Notes under the pieces: generated by a model
What the model saw: the letters and a program-made list of their open reading frames with translations, nothing else
The model's database searches: none
Told to the model about the DNA's origin: nothing
Position numbers and translations under genes: made by a program
Part shown: in pieces, positions 14,997-23,209 of the stretch
Numbering within the stretch: the stretch's first letter is position 1
How the letters are laid out: the number at the start of each line of letters is the position of its first letter
NCBI GenBank assembly: GCA_028718125.1
Contig: JAQUMN010000004.1
Coordinates: 79,993-143,992, forward strand
Source of the DNA: Kiritimatiellia bacterium
GTDB taxonomy: Bacteria; Verrucomicrobiota; Kiritimatiellia; JAAZAB01
Reading direction: 5' to 3'
Length of the DNA: 64,000 nucleotides

Positions 14997-17144
14997 ATGG
15001 TTACAACACCTAAACGTCGAAAGTCCGCTTGCCCCCAGCGTCCCGCCTCCGCTGTCCATCGTCCGTCGTCTGTCATCCGTCATCTGTCATCCGTCGTCTG
15101 TCCTCCGCCTTCCGTCCCCCGCCTGGTCCGTGACGATCCCTACCTGGCGCCCTATGCCGATTGGATCGCGCGGCGGGTTCAATTGGCCAAGGAAACCGAG
15201 ACGCGCCTGACAGGCGGGACGATGGCACCCGCCTGCAACGCTGTGCGTAGCACGGCGGGCAGGTTAGCCGATTTCGCCGCCGGGCATGAATATTTCGGGT
15301 TGCACCGGCAGGGAGACGCATGGGTCCTGCGCGAGTGGGCGCCCAACGCCACGGCCATCACGCTGATCGGCACCTTCTCGCAGTGGCGCGAGGATCCTGC
15401 CCTGGCCCTGCGCCGCTTGAACCTCGATGGCGTGTGGGAGCTGCATCTGCCCGCTGCAACCCTTAAGCACGGCGACCTCTATCGCCTGCGGATGCACTGG
15501 CGCGGCGGGAGCGGCGACCGCCTGAGCGCCTATGCCCGGCGCGTGGTCCAGGACGAACACACCAAGATTTTCAACGCCCAGGTCTGGGCACCGGCCGATC
15601 CTTATCTCTGGCGGCACACATTCCAACGGTCCGGCGGCTGCAGGACGCCGCTGATCTACGAAGCGCACGTCGGCATGGCCCAGGAAGAGGGCAAAGTCGG
15701 GACATACCGGGAATTCAAGGAAAAAATTTTGCCGCGCATCGTGGCGGCGGGTTACAACACGATCCAGCTCATGGCCATCCAGGAGCATCCCTATTACGGC
15801 TCGTTCGGCTACCACGTGACCAATTATTTCGCCGCCTCGTCCCGCTTCGGCACGCCGGAGGAACTGAAGGACCTTGTGGATACAGCCCACGCGGCGGGAC
15901 TCGCGGTCATCATGGATTTGATTCATTCCCACGCGGCGCGCAATGAGGTGGAAGGCTTGAGCCGGTTCGACGGCACGCTCTTCCAATATTTCCACGAAGG
16001 CCCGCGCGGATTGCACGAGCTTTGGGATTCACGTTGTTTCGACTACGGCAAACCCCAGGTACTGCATTTCCTGCTCTCCAACTGTCGGTTCTGGCTGGAT
16101 GAGTACCGGTTTGACGGCTTCCGGTTCGACGGCATCACCAGCATGCTCTACCGGCATCATGGACTCGGCAAGGCGTTCACTTCTTATGCCGATTATTTTA
16201 ATGAAAGCGTGGACGAACAGGCCCTCGCCTATCTGACCCTGGCCAATAAGGTCATTCACGCCGTGCGCCCCGACGCCCTGACCGTGGCGGAGGATATGAG
16301 CGGCATGCCGGGCCTGGCCGCGCCCGTTGAGCGCGGCGGCGTGGGCTTCGACTTCCGGCTGGCCATGGGCATTCCGGATTACTGGATCAAGCTCACCAAG
16401 GATACCCGCGACGAGGACTGGTCCATGAGCACCCTGTGGCACGAACTCACCAATCGCCGCCGCGACGAGCGCACCATCAGTTACGCCGAATCGCACGACC
16501 AGGCCCTGGTGGGCGACCAAACGCTGATCTTCCGCCTGATCGAGCGGGACATGTATAATCACATGGCTCTCGACTCGCGCACCCTGCAGGTGGATCGCGG
16601 GCTGGCCCTGCACAAGATGATCCGGTTGGCCACGCTGGCCACGGCGGGCAATGGGTATCTCACCTTCATGGGCAACGAGTTCGGCCACCCGGAATGGATT
16701 GATTTTCCGCGCGAAGGCAACAACTGGTCCTACCATTACGCCCGGCGCCAGTGGCGCCTGCGGGATGATCATTCCCTTGTTTATCATTTCCTGGCCGATT
16801 TCGACAAGGCAATGATTGAGATGGCGCGGCTCGCCAATCTGCTGGATGATCCCGACCTGCGCCTGCGCGTGGAGCACGGCGACGACAAAGTGCTGGGCTT
16901 TGAGCGCGCGGGTCTGTTGTTCCTGTTCAACTTCCACCCGGAGAAATCTTATCCCGACTATCCCGTGGAGGCCACGCCGGGCGAATACCGGCTGATCTTG
17001 GACAGCGACGCGCCTTTTTTCGGCGGCCACAGCCGGCTTGCGCCCAACCAGACCTATGTTGCGGCGCCCGACGCCAAGGGGCGCACGCTGCTCACCGCCT
17101 ATCTTCCCTCCCGCACTGCACTGGTTCTGCAAAAGCTGGCATGA
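14997..17144 (+). CDS. glgB: 1,4-alpha-glucan branching enzyme, eukaryotic-like GH13 type
   Basis: Introduces alpha-1,6 branches in glycogen. A CBM48 domain (residues about 95-190, EYFGLHRQGDAWVLREWAPNA split by strands) precedes the GH13 barrel. Catalytic regions are MDLIHSHAARN, YRFDGFRFDGITSMLYR (nucleophile aspartate), VAEDMSG (acid/base glutamate) and AESHDQALVGDQ. The motif spelling and domain order resemble the eukaryotic and Bacteroides branching enzymes. A GGAG box eight bases before 14997 supports that start. Residues about 22-40 are encoded by eight heptamer repeats; no ATG or GTG lies in frame between them and the conserved part, so the repeat is probably translated. Confidence 0.92.
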   Translation: MVTTPKRRKSACPQRPASAVHRPSSVIRHLSSVVCPPPSVPRLVRDDPYLAPYADWIARRVQLAKETETRLTGGTMAPACNAVRSTAGRLADFAAGHEYFGLHRQGDAWVLREWAPNATAITLIGTFSQWREDPALALRRLNLDGVWELHLPAATLKHGDLYRLRMHWRGGSGDRLSAYARRVVQDEHTKIFNAQVWAPADPYLWRHTFQRSGGCRTPLIYEAHVGMAQEEGKVGTYREFKEKILPRIVAAGYNTIQLMAIQEHPYYGSFGYHVTNYFAASSRFGTPEELKDLVDTAHAAGLAVIMDLIHSHAARNEVEGLSRFDGTLFQYFHEGPRGLHELWDSRCFDYGKPQVLHFLLSNCRFWLDEYRFDGFRFDGITSMLYRHHGLGKAFTSYADYFNESVDEQALAYLTLANKVIHAVRPDALTVAEDMSGMPGLAAPVERGGVGFDFRLAMGIPDYWIKLTKDTRDEDWSMSTLWHELTNRRRDERTISYAESHDQALVGDQTLIFRLIERDMYNHMALDSRTLQVDRGLALHKMIRLATLATAGNGYLTFMGNEFGHPEWIDFPREGNNWSYHYARRQWRLRDDHSLVYHFLADFDKAMIEMARLANLLDDPDLRLRVEHGDDKVLGFERAGLLFLFNFHPEKSYPDYPVEATPGEYRLILDSDAPFFGGHSRLAPNQTYVAAPDAKGRTLLTAYLPSRTALVLQKLA
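15061..15116. repeat. Heptamer tandem run inside the 5' end of glgB
   Basis: Eight consecutive 7-base units with consensus RTCYGTC (GTCCGTC, GTCTGTC, ATCCGTC and so on). Seven is not a multiple of three, so three units make a seven-residue period, seen as repeated SSV and RHLSSV. Confidence 0.8.
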
Positions 17145-17230
17145 TGACTTGACCGGCGACATGTGCTATATTTGCGCGTGTATTTTCTGTAAGGCCTCAG
17201 TTATGTGGGTAAGAGTGTGAACTTCAATGC

Positions 17231-17298
17231 TGTCATTCCCGCGAAAGCGGGAATCCAGCATTGATTTTTCTGGATTCCCGATCAGGTCGGGAATGACA
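17231..17298. repeat. CATTCCCG/CGGGAATG repeat pair after glgB
   Basis: Two hairpin units: TCATTCCCGCGAAAGCGGGA at 17233-17252 and GATTCCCGATCAGGTCGGGA at 17273-17292. The whole 17231-17298 segment is itself an inverted repeat (TGTCATTCCCG to CGGGAATGACA). The same two units in the opposite order lie in frame in mfd at 42043-42116. The core looks like the dRS3-type repeats of other bacteria. The remainder of the 217-base gap shows nothing else. Confidence 0.85.
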
Positions 17299-17361
17299 GA
17301 ATCGATCAGCGCCACCCAGTAACTGAGGGATCGCTATTTTAATTCATGAAAGGGCTTCATC

Positions 17362-18195
17362 ATGCTTCAATTTACCGTAAACGAAAAACTTTGCACCCGT
17401 TGCGGACTTTGCGCCGCCGACTGCCCCGCGCGCATCATCACGCAGGAAGGAAAGGCGCTGCCGTCCATTCGCCCGGACCAGGAAGCCGAATGCCTGCAGT
17501 GCCAGCATTGCCTGGCCATCTGCCCCACGGCGGCCATCTCCATCCTGGGAAGAAATCCCGACAACAGCCTGCCGCTTTCCGCCGACAGCTTTCCCCGGTT
17601 AGACTCCATGAGCCGGTTCATCCGCGGACGGCGCAGCATCCGGAAATATAAGGATGAAAACGTGGACCCGGCCTTGATCCGTCAACTGCTGGCCACGCTG
17701 GCCAATGTCCCCACCGGCGTCAACCGCCGCGCGCTGACCTTTACCGTGATTGACGATAAGGCCGTCATGCACCGATTGAGGGAGAACGTCCTCGCCGCGC
17801 TCGCCACCGCGATCAAGGCCGGGCGGATTCCCGAGCGATTAAAGTACCTGCAGAATGCCCCGCCGGCCTATTATGAACGCAAGGAGGACATCCTCTTCCG
17901 CGGTGCGCCGCATGCCCTGGTAGTCTCGGCGCCGCCCGATGCCCCTTGTCCTGCCGAGGACGTCGTCCTGGCACTGGCCTATTTCGATCTCCTGGCACAG
18001 AGTGCCCGGCTCGGTACAGTCTGGTGGGGTATGCTCAAGATGGTCCTCGAGACCCTGCCCGACCTCAAAGCGCTGATCGGCCTGCCGCCCCGCCAGCGCT
18101 ATTATTATGGCATGCTTTTCGGCATTCCCGCCATTCACTATCCCCGCACTGTCCAGCGCGATGATGCCGCGGTCGTCAAGCGGGTATCGTTATAA
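17362..18195 (+). CDS. Ferredoxin-nitroreductase fusion
   Basis: Two modules in 277 residues. The first 70 hold two 4Fe-4S motifs, CTRCGLCAADCP and CLQCQHCLAICP. From about residue 85 comes a nitroreductase-family FMN domain, beginning RGRRSIRKYKDENVD with the FMN-phosphate arginines, and later SARLGTVWWGML. Such fusions pass electrons from ferredoxin-like clusters to flavin and are common in anaerobes. The physiological acceptor is unknown. The gene is 25 bases ahead of the MttB-like gene, whose ribosome binding site lies in the gap, so they probably form an operon and the reductase may serve corrinoid or methyl chemistry; that link is inferred only from position. Confidence 0.88.
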   Translation: MLQFTVNEKLCTRCGLCAADCPARIITQEGKALPSIRPDQEAECLQCQHCLAICPTAAISILGRNPDNSLPLSADSFPRLDSMSRFIRGRRSIRKYKDENVDPALIRQLLATLANVPTGVNRRALTFTVIDDKAVMHRLRENVLAALATAIKAGRIPERLKYLQNAPPAYYERKEDILFRGAPHALVVSAPPDAPCPAEDVVLALAYFDLLAQSARLGTVWWGMLKMVLETLPDLKALIGLPPRQRYYYGMLFGIPAIHYPRTVQRDDAAVVKRVSL

Positions 18196-18220
18196 GAAAA
18201 CCTGATAGGAGCATTTACCC

Positions 18221-19654
18221 ATGCGCTTGACATGCACATTCCTTTCCGAACAGGAAAAGCAACGGATTCACGAGGACAGCCTGGCCATTCTTGCCGACGT
18301 CGGCGTCAAATTCTTGAGCGCCAAGGCCCGCAAGATCCTCGCCGACCATGGCGCGCGCGTGGACAAGGCCGACATGATCGCCCATATCCCGCGGACGATG
18401 GTTGACCAGGCCCTCAAGACCGCGCCCAAATCATTTGTGCTCGGCGCCCGCAATCCGGCCTTCGATTTTGCCATGCCGTCCGCGTTCACGGGGTACACGC
18501 TGGATGGCGCCGCCACCTTCGCCGTTGATTTCGAATCGGGCGAACGGCGGCCGGCCGTCACCCGCGACCTGGTCTCCAGCCTGAGGATTTTCGAAGAATT
18601 GCCGCTCGGCGCCGTCGTCTGGCCAAACGTTGTACTGGACGATATTCCGCTGCCGGGCGCCGATATCCGGACCGCGTTCCTCTCGTTGATGCACTCGTCC
18701 AAGCACATTCAGCATGAAGTCCATAGCCGGGAGGAAATTCCGTACCTGATCGAAGGGCTGGCCGCCATCCTGGGGGGCGAGGATGAGATCCGGAAGCGCA
18801 AGATATTTTCGGTGTGCTATTGCACCATCCCGCCGCTCACCCACGATGCGGAGATGTGCGACGCCGCGCTCGACCTGGTGCGTTACCATGTGCCCATCCT
18901 GCCCTACCCGATGCCCGCCTGCGGCTCAACGGGTCCGGCCAGCCTTTACTCGGACGTAGCCCTTGCCAACGCGGAAAGCCTCTCTGCTCTCGTCCTGTTC
19001 CAGATGGCCGAACCCGGCACACCGATCATCTGCGGCCACGCCGCCGGTATTATGAATTTCCGTTCGGGCGGTTTCCTCGAGGGTGCGCCGGAATCCACGT
19101 TGATCAACGGCGCCCTGGGCGAAATGGCCCGTTTCTACCGCCTGCCCAATACGCAGGCCGGGTGCCTGACCGATGCCAAGTCGCCCGGCCCCCAGGCCAT
19201 CATCGAAAAAATGACCAGCGCCCTCCCCCTGGTGCTCTCCGGGGTGGACGCGATCAACGGCATCGGCGAAATCGAAACCAGCCAGCTTCTCGTCCTGGAA
19301 CAAATCGTGGTGGACCATGAGATCGCGCGCCTCTGCAAGCGCATGAAGGATGGCGTGGACGTGTCCGACGCCAGGAATTACATGGCCGATGTCGCCAACG
19401 TCAAACCCGGCGGCCATTTCCTGATGGAACCCAGCACGCTGGAGGCCTGCCGCAGCGGCGAGTTTTTAATGCCGGACCTGCTGGACCGCAACACCCGCGA
19501 CCAGTGGCTGGAACTTGGCCGGCCGGATGTCTATCCCGAAGCCCGCAAGAAGGCGCAGGCCATCCTGGCCGCCCCGCAGAAAAATTCCCTGCCGGACGCC
19601 GTCATCGGCAAACTGGAGGATATCCTGCGCCGCGCCGACCGGGATCTGGAATGA
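18221..19654 (+). CDS. MttB-family (non-pyrrolysine) corrinoid methyltransferase-like protein
   Basis: A 477-residue member of the trimethylamine methyltransferase superfamily: MRLTCTFLSEQEKQRIHEDS at the start, and barrel motifs PMPACGSTGPASLYSDVA, ICGHAAGIMNFRSGG and LINGALGEMARFYRLP. True MttB carries an in-frame UAG read as pyrrolysine; none is needed here, so it belongs to the larger group whose known members demethylate quaternary amines such as glycine betaine or proline betaine. A GGAG ribosome binding site nine bases upstream fixes the start. No corrinoid protein or RamA-like activator is nearby, so substrate and methyl acceptor are open. Confidence 0.85.
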   Translation: MRLTCTFLSEQEKQRIHEDSLAILADVGVKFLSAKARKILADHGARVDKADMIAHIPRTMVDQALKTAPKSFVLGARNPAFDFAMPSAFTGYTLDGAATFAVDFESGERRPAVTRDLVSSLRIFEELPLGAVVWPNVVLDDIPLPGADIRTAFLSLMHSSKHIQHEVHSREEIPYLIEGLAAILGGEDEIRKRKIFSVCYCTIPPLTHDAEMCDAALDLVRYHVPILPYPMPACGSTGPASLYSDVALANAESLSALVLFQMAEPGTPIICGHAAGIMNFRSGGFLEGAPESTLINGALGEMARFYRLPNTQAGCLTDAKSPGPQAIIEKMTSALPLVLSGVDAINGIGEIETSQLLVLEQIVVDHEIARLCKRMKDGVDVSDARNYMADVANVKPGGHFLMEPSTLEACRSGEFLMPDLLDRNTRDQWLELGRPDVYPEARKKAQAILAAPQKNSLPDAVIGKLEDILRRADRDLE

Positions 19655-19700
19655 TGGGCGCCTTCATTGCCCACCGGATGTGTGTTTCAATATAGCTTGC

Positions 19701-19740
19701 GTTTTATGGAGGACGGCGGGCCTCCGCCGCCGTTTGTGGC
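19701..19740. repeat. Left 40-bp inverted repeat of a membrane-protein cassette
   Basis: GTTTTATGGAGGACGGCGGG and the next 20 bases match the reverse complement of 20435-20474 at 35 of 40 positions. The arm lies 32 bases before the start of the enclosed gene. Confidence 0.8.
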
Positions 19741-19771
19741 ATGCAAATGGCTGATATTTGATTTCACGAAC

Positions 19772-20410
19772 ATGATGCCAGAGACAAAGCGCAGCGTATT
19801 CGTCGATCTCTTCGTGCCGCGCTACGATGAGCTGTCGCTGTTCCTGATGAGCGCCTCGTTTTTCCTGGTCGTTTTTCTGGACCCCGAACTGAAGGCCCTT
19901 GTATACAAGGCTCTGGTCGCTGAATTCGACCCGAGGCTTTTCCCCTTCTACGCCGTGTTCCTGCTGTTCATTTCCGGCGCCGCGCTCTCTATTTACCACG
20001 TGTTCACGAAAGCCCGGAAAAAGAACTTCGAGAAGTTCGCCATGCTTTACTTCGCCGTTATGGTCAACGGGCTCATCGGATTCCTGGCTGGCGCACAAAT
20101 GCTTCAAACCTCTCACGGATATCTTCTGGTGTTTCCGGTCTGGAACATCCTTAACAGTCTGCTGCTCCTGCTCATGTACCGGTTCAGCCTGATAGACGAG
20201 ACGGCCATTACCGACGACAACGCCGCGCCATATCAGGTCGCCCTTGGGGGCGCCGTCGTCCTCGCCGTCTTCCTCGTTTGCCAGTATGTCTTCCGGCTCC
20301 ATTGGACGATCACTTTCTCCGTGTGCGTGTGCTACGCCACGAATGCGAATAGCCTTCTTCAGCGGCTCTTGTCCACGCGTCGCGAGAATCCGATAGATCA
20401 AAACAGGTAA
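19772..20410 (+). CDS. Unrecognised polytopic membrane protein
   Basis: From the ATG at 19772 (MMPETKRSVFVDLF) the protein has 212 residues. Hydrophobic segments suggest five or six membrane helices: LSLFLMSASFFLVVFL, FYAVFLLFISGAALSIYHVF, FAMLYFAVMVNGLIGFLAG, LVFPVWNILNSLLLLLM and a long final stretch with VVLAVFLVCQYVF. Charged loops (FTKARKKNFEKF) follow the positive-inside pattern. I do not recognise a family. There is no clear ribosome binding site. The gene is enclosed by 40-bp inverted repeats, an arrangement that suggests a small acquired cassette, though no recombinase is present. Confidence 0.7.
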   Translation: MMPETKRSVFVDLFVPRYDELSLFLMSASFFLVVFLDPELKALVYKALVAEFDPRLFPFYAVFLLFISGAALSIYHVFTKARKKNFEKFAMLYFAVMVNGLIGFLAGAQMLQTSHGYLLVFPVWNILNSLLLLLMYRFSLIDETAITDDNAAPYQVALGGAVVLAVFLVCQYVFRLHWTITFSVCVCYATNANSLLQRLLSTRRENPIDQNR

Positions 20411-20434
20411 GCCATCTTACCCGAAACCCCACAC

Positions 20435-20474
20435 GCCACAAACGGCGATGGAGGCCCGTCACCCTCCATAAAAC
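20435..20474. repeat. Right 40-bp inverted repeat of a membrane-protein cassette
   Basis: GCCACAAACGGCGATGGAGG and the following 20 bases are the inverted partner of 19701-19740. Immediately to the right (about 20494-20550) come two more GC-rich hairpins, including GCGTAAGGCG with CGCCTTCGC, not matched on the left. Confidence 0.8.
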
Positions 20475-20593
20475 ACGGGCGTTTCCAACTTGGAAGGCGG
20501 CGGCCCCGACCGCCGCGAGGGCGTAAGGCGAAAAGCGCCTTCGCAACACAGCCCGTCAGTCTAAGCCGCACATTTGGGGCGTCTTGCCCCTCC

Positions 20594-20622
20594 TTGACAA
20601 GCGCCTGCCATTATGTTCATAT
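20594..20622 (+). promoter_or_regulatory. Putative promoter of the riboswitch-kimA transcript
   Basis: A consensus TTGACA at 20594-20599, a 17-base spacer and TCATAT at 20617-20622. Transcription would begin just before the riboswitch. Confidence 0.55.
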
Positions 20623-20635
20623 TCCGCTTTTTGCA

Positions 20636-20783
20636 GCCTAAATCCGGCCCTCTTTCCGGGGGCGGATGCGGGGGACCCACCTTCCTCGGGACATCCTGGG
20701 GATGGGGCGAAAGGCGCCGGGTATTCTAACCGGCGCCAAGGCTACTTCTAAAGCCGAGCCCATCAGCTAACCTCGTCGGCCAT
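20636..20783 (+). promoter_or_regulatory. c-di-AMP riboswitch (ydaO-yuaA class)
   Basis: The conserved blocks of this riboswitch class appear in order: CCTAAATCC near the start, GCGGGGGACCCA (20668-20679), TGGGGCGAAA (20703-20712), a GGCGCC-capped stem around 20713-20738, and CCGAGCCCATCAGCTAACC (20754-20772) followed by TCGTCGGC. Members of this class bind cyclic di-AMP and usually switch expression off when the ligand is high; they commonly control potassium uptake and cell-wall genes. The gene downstream is a KimA-like potassium transporter, the founding partner of the class. An A/T hairpin at about 20863-20887 (CATGAAAAAA against TTTTTTGTCATG) may be part of the expression platform. Confidence 0.92.
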
Positions 20784-20949
20784 TGGAAGGGCAATCCTCT
20801 AGATCCGCATGGGCGGCGCCCACGAATACCCGCAGCGATAGTGTCTTATCTATCGGGAATCGTCATGAAAAAATAGTTTTTTGTCATGCCTGTTACCCGT
20901 TGGTTACATAAATGATATAGCCTAAAATAAAACCGTTGATTTCCACGTC

Positions 20950-21170
20950 AACGATATATCGGGCGTAGCGCGGCGCGAAGCCCGATGCTACCGTGTGGCG
21001 AATTTGGTTTCCGCCGGAGGCGGATTCGCAAAAGCAAGGCAGGCTTGGGCTGAATGTGGGTGCGCCGCGCGCAGCGCTATACTCGTGTATGCGCAAGCGC
21101 GGCAAACCCGCAGGCGGCCCAAGATCGCCGCCGCCTTTTGCGAACCTAATTCGCCACACTGCCGCGAGAG
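20950..21170. repeat. Foldback repeat, type 1, copy B
   Basis: Arms GTGTGGCGAATTTGGTT (20993-21009) and AACCTAATTCGCCACAC (21143-21159) enclose exactly 167 bases, the same span as copy A. The centre has the palindrome GCGCTATACTCGTGTATGCG (21074-21093). The flank CGATATATCGGGCGTAGC at about 20952 is shared with copy A. The element sits in the leader between the c-di-AMP riboswitch and the transporter gene. Confidence 0.85.
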
Positions 21171-21241
21171 AAAATGAATGATTCCGTAATCCTTCAGGAA
21201 TGATCCGTCTGCCGCAAGCGGACATGCAAAGGTCGTGTGCC

Positions 21242-23209
21242 ATGCAATGGCTTAAAAATCTCGTCATCGGGAAAGCTCGCAATATTTCGGATCGAAAGCT
21301 TTTCCAACATATTTCGCTCATCGCCCTGCTGGCGTGGGTCGGACTCGGGGCCGACGGCTTGTCTTCGTCATGCTACGGGCCGGAAGAGGCTTTCAAGGCG
21401 CTTGGCGCCCATTCGGTGCTGGCACTGTTCGTCGGTCTGGCCACGGTGGTGACGATTACGATCATTTGCGCAAGCTACGCGCATATCATCGAACTGTTCC
21501 CCGGCGGCGGCGGCGGTTACCTTGTCGCCAGCAAGCTGCTTTCGCCCTCCCTGGGCGTCGTGTCCGGCTGCGCCTTGCTGGTGGATTATGTGCTGACCAT
21601 CGCGCTTTCCATTGCCAGCGGCACGGACGCCTTATTCTCCGTCCTGCCGGTTGCCTGGCAACCGTGGAAACTGTCGAGCGCACTGGCGGTGACTTCCCTG
21701 CTGGCATTAATCAATCTCCGCGGCGTGAAAGAATCGGTGCTGCTCTTTGCGCCGGTGTTTTTCATATTCCTGGCGACGCATGCCTATGCCATCATTTTCG
21801 GCGTGGCGACCCATCTCAGGGATTTGCCGGCCGTCGCGGCCAGCACCGCCAACGACCTGCATGCGGCGCATGCCCAGCTGGGCTGGTTCGGCCTGTTCCT
21901 GCTGCTGGTACGCTCTTACAGCGTGGGCGCGGGCACCTATACAGGCATCGAAGCCGTCAGCAACGGGTTGCCCGTTCTGCGCGAGCCGCGGGTCGCCACC
22001 GGCAAGCGAACCATGCTCTACATGGGCGTATCGCTCGCCCTGACTGTCGGCGGATTAATGCTGGCCTACGTGCTCTTTCATGTCCAGCCCCAGGCCGGGC
22101 AAACGCTAAATGCCACCTTGCTCCAGAACATCACGGCGGACTGGCCGTCCGGCCTCGGCGGAACCTTCGTGACCGTGGCCATGCTTGCGGCCATGACCCT
22201 GCTGTTCATCGCCTCGCAGGCGGGTTTTATTGACGGGCCGCGCGTATTGGCCAATATGGCGCTCGACCGCTGGTTTCCCTCGCGCTTTGCCAATTTAAGC
22301 GATCGCTTTGTCGCCCAGAACGGCGTCCTGCTGATGGCCGGCGCCGCGCTGGTCGTTCTCGTGGTGTCACACGGCTCAGTGGCGCTCATGGTGGTGCTTT
22401 ACAGTATCAACGTGTTTATCACCTTTTCTCTTTCCCAGCTGGGGATGGTCCGGCACTGGTGGACAAACCGCGCCGCAACGCCGGGTTGGAAGCGCAAAAT
22501 AACCATCAATAGCGTCGGCTTCTGCCTGACGAGCTTTATTCTCGTTACGTTAAGCGCGACAAAGTTCCTGGAAGGCGGCTGGGTAACACTGGCGGTTACC
22601 GGCTTGTTCGTCGGCGCCGCGTTCTTCATTCATCGGCACTACCGCTATACCGTGCGCAAGCTCGCGCGATTGGACGATCTGGCCCGCGAATTCGCCAGCG
22701 AGACCGCGCGGCTGCCTTATTCCCCGGGCGCGGCCCTGCCGGCCCATGATCCTGCTTTTAAAACCGCCGTCGTGCTCGTGAACGGGTTCAATGGCCTGGG
22801 GGTGCACACGCTGCTGCATATCACGCGCATGTTCCCGAATGTTTTCCGGAACTTCGTTTTCATGCAAGTCGGCGTCGTGGATGCCGGCAACTTCAAGGGC
22901 GCCGGGGAAATCGAGAACTTGCGCCAGCATATCATGCGCGACACCGACCAATACGCCGAGCACATGCGCCGGCGGGGGTTCCATGCCGAGGTCGTCACCG
23001 ACATTGGGACGGATATCATCGAGAAGGCGGGCGAAATGGCGGCCCACATTTCACAGCGTTTTCCGCAAGCCGTGTTCTTTGGCGGGCAGCTGGTGTTCCC
23101 GAAGGAATCCTGGCTGACCCGCCTCCTGCATAACTTCATGGTCTTCGCTTTGCAGCGCCAGATATTCCGGCAGGGAATCCCCTTCCTGATCGTACCCATC
23201 CGCGTATAA
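21242..23209 (+). CDS. kimA: KimA-like potassium/amino-acid-permease-family transporter
   Basis: APC-superfamily membrane protein of 655 residues with about 12 helices and a cytoplasmic carboxy domain of about 150 residues. The family region is distinctive: GLGADGLSSSCYGPEEAF in helix 1, ELFPGGGGGYLVASK, then LLVDYVLTIALSIASGTDA and INLRGVKES, all matching Bacillus KimA (YdaO), a high-affinity potassium importer. Start at 21242 (MQWLKNLVIGK) matches the KimA amino end; 21200 is an alternative. Upstream lies a c-di-AMP riboswitch, so regulation by c-di-AMP is expected at the RNA level. Potassium as substrate is inferred from the homology and the riboswitch together. Confidence 0.88.
   Translation: MQWLKNLVIGKARNISDRKLFQHISLIALLAWVGLGADGLSSSCYGPEEAFKALGAHSVLALFVGLATVVTITIICASYAHIIELFPGGGGGYLVASKLLSPSLGVVSGCALLVDYVLTIALSIASGTDALFSVLPVAWQPWKLSSALAVTSLLALINLRGVKESVLLFAPVFFIFLATHAYAIIFGVATHLRDLPAVAASTANDLHAAHAQLGWFGLFLLLVRSYSVGAGTYTGIEAVSNGLPVLREPRVATGKRTMLYMGVSLALTVGGLMLAYVLFHVQPQAGQTLNATLLQNITADWPSGLGGTFVTVAMLAAMTLLFIASQAGFIDGPRVLANMALDRWFPSRFANLSDRFVAQNGVLLMAGAALVVLVVSHGSVALMVVLYSINVFITFSLSQLGMVRHWWTNRAATPGWKRKITINSVGFCLTSFILVTLSATKFLEGGWVTLAVTGLFVGAAFFIHRHYRYTVRKLARLDDLAREFASETARLPYSPGAALPAHDPAFKTAVVLVNGFNGLGVHTLLHITRMFPNVFRNFVFMQVGVVDAGNFKGAGEIENLRQHIMRDTDQYAEHMRRRGFHAEVVTDIGTDIIEKAGEMAAHISQRFPQAVFFGGQLVFPKESWLTRLLHNFMVFALQRQIFRQGIPFLIVPIRV

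Noticed and set aside
14844..15116. Tandem repeats considered as a CRISPR array
   Set aside because: Units are 7 bases with no spacers, and no cas gene is in the window.
18221..19654. MttB-like gene considered as a pyrrolysine protein
   Set aside because: The reading frame is complete without an in-frame UAG.
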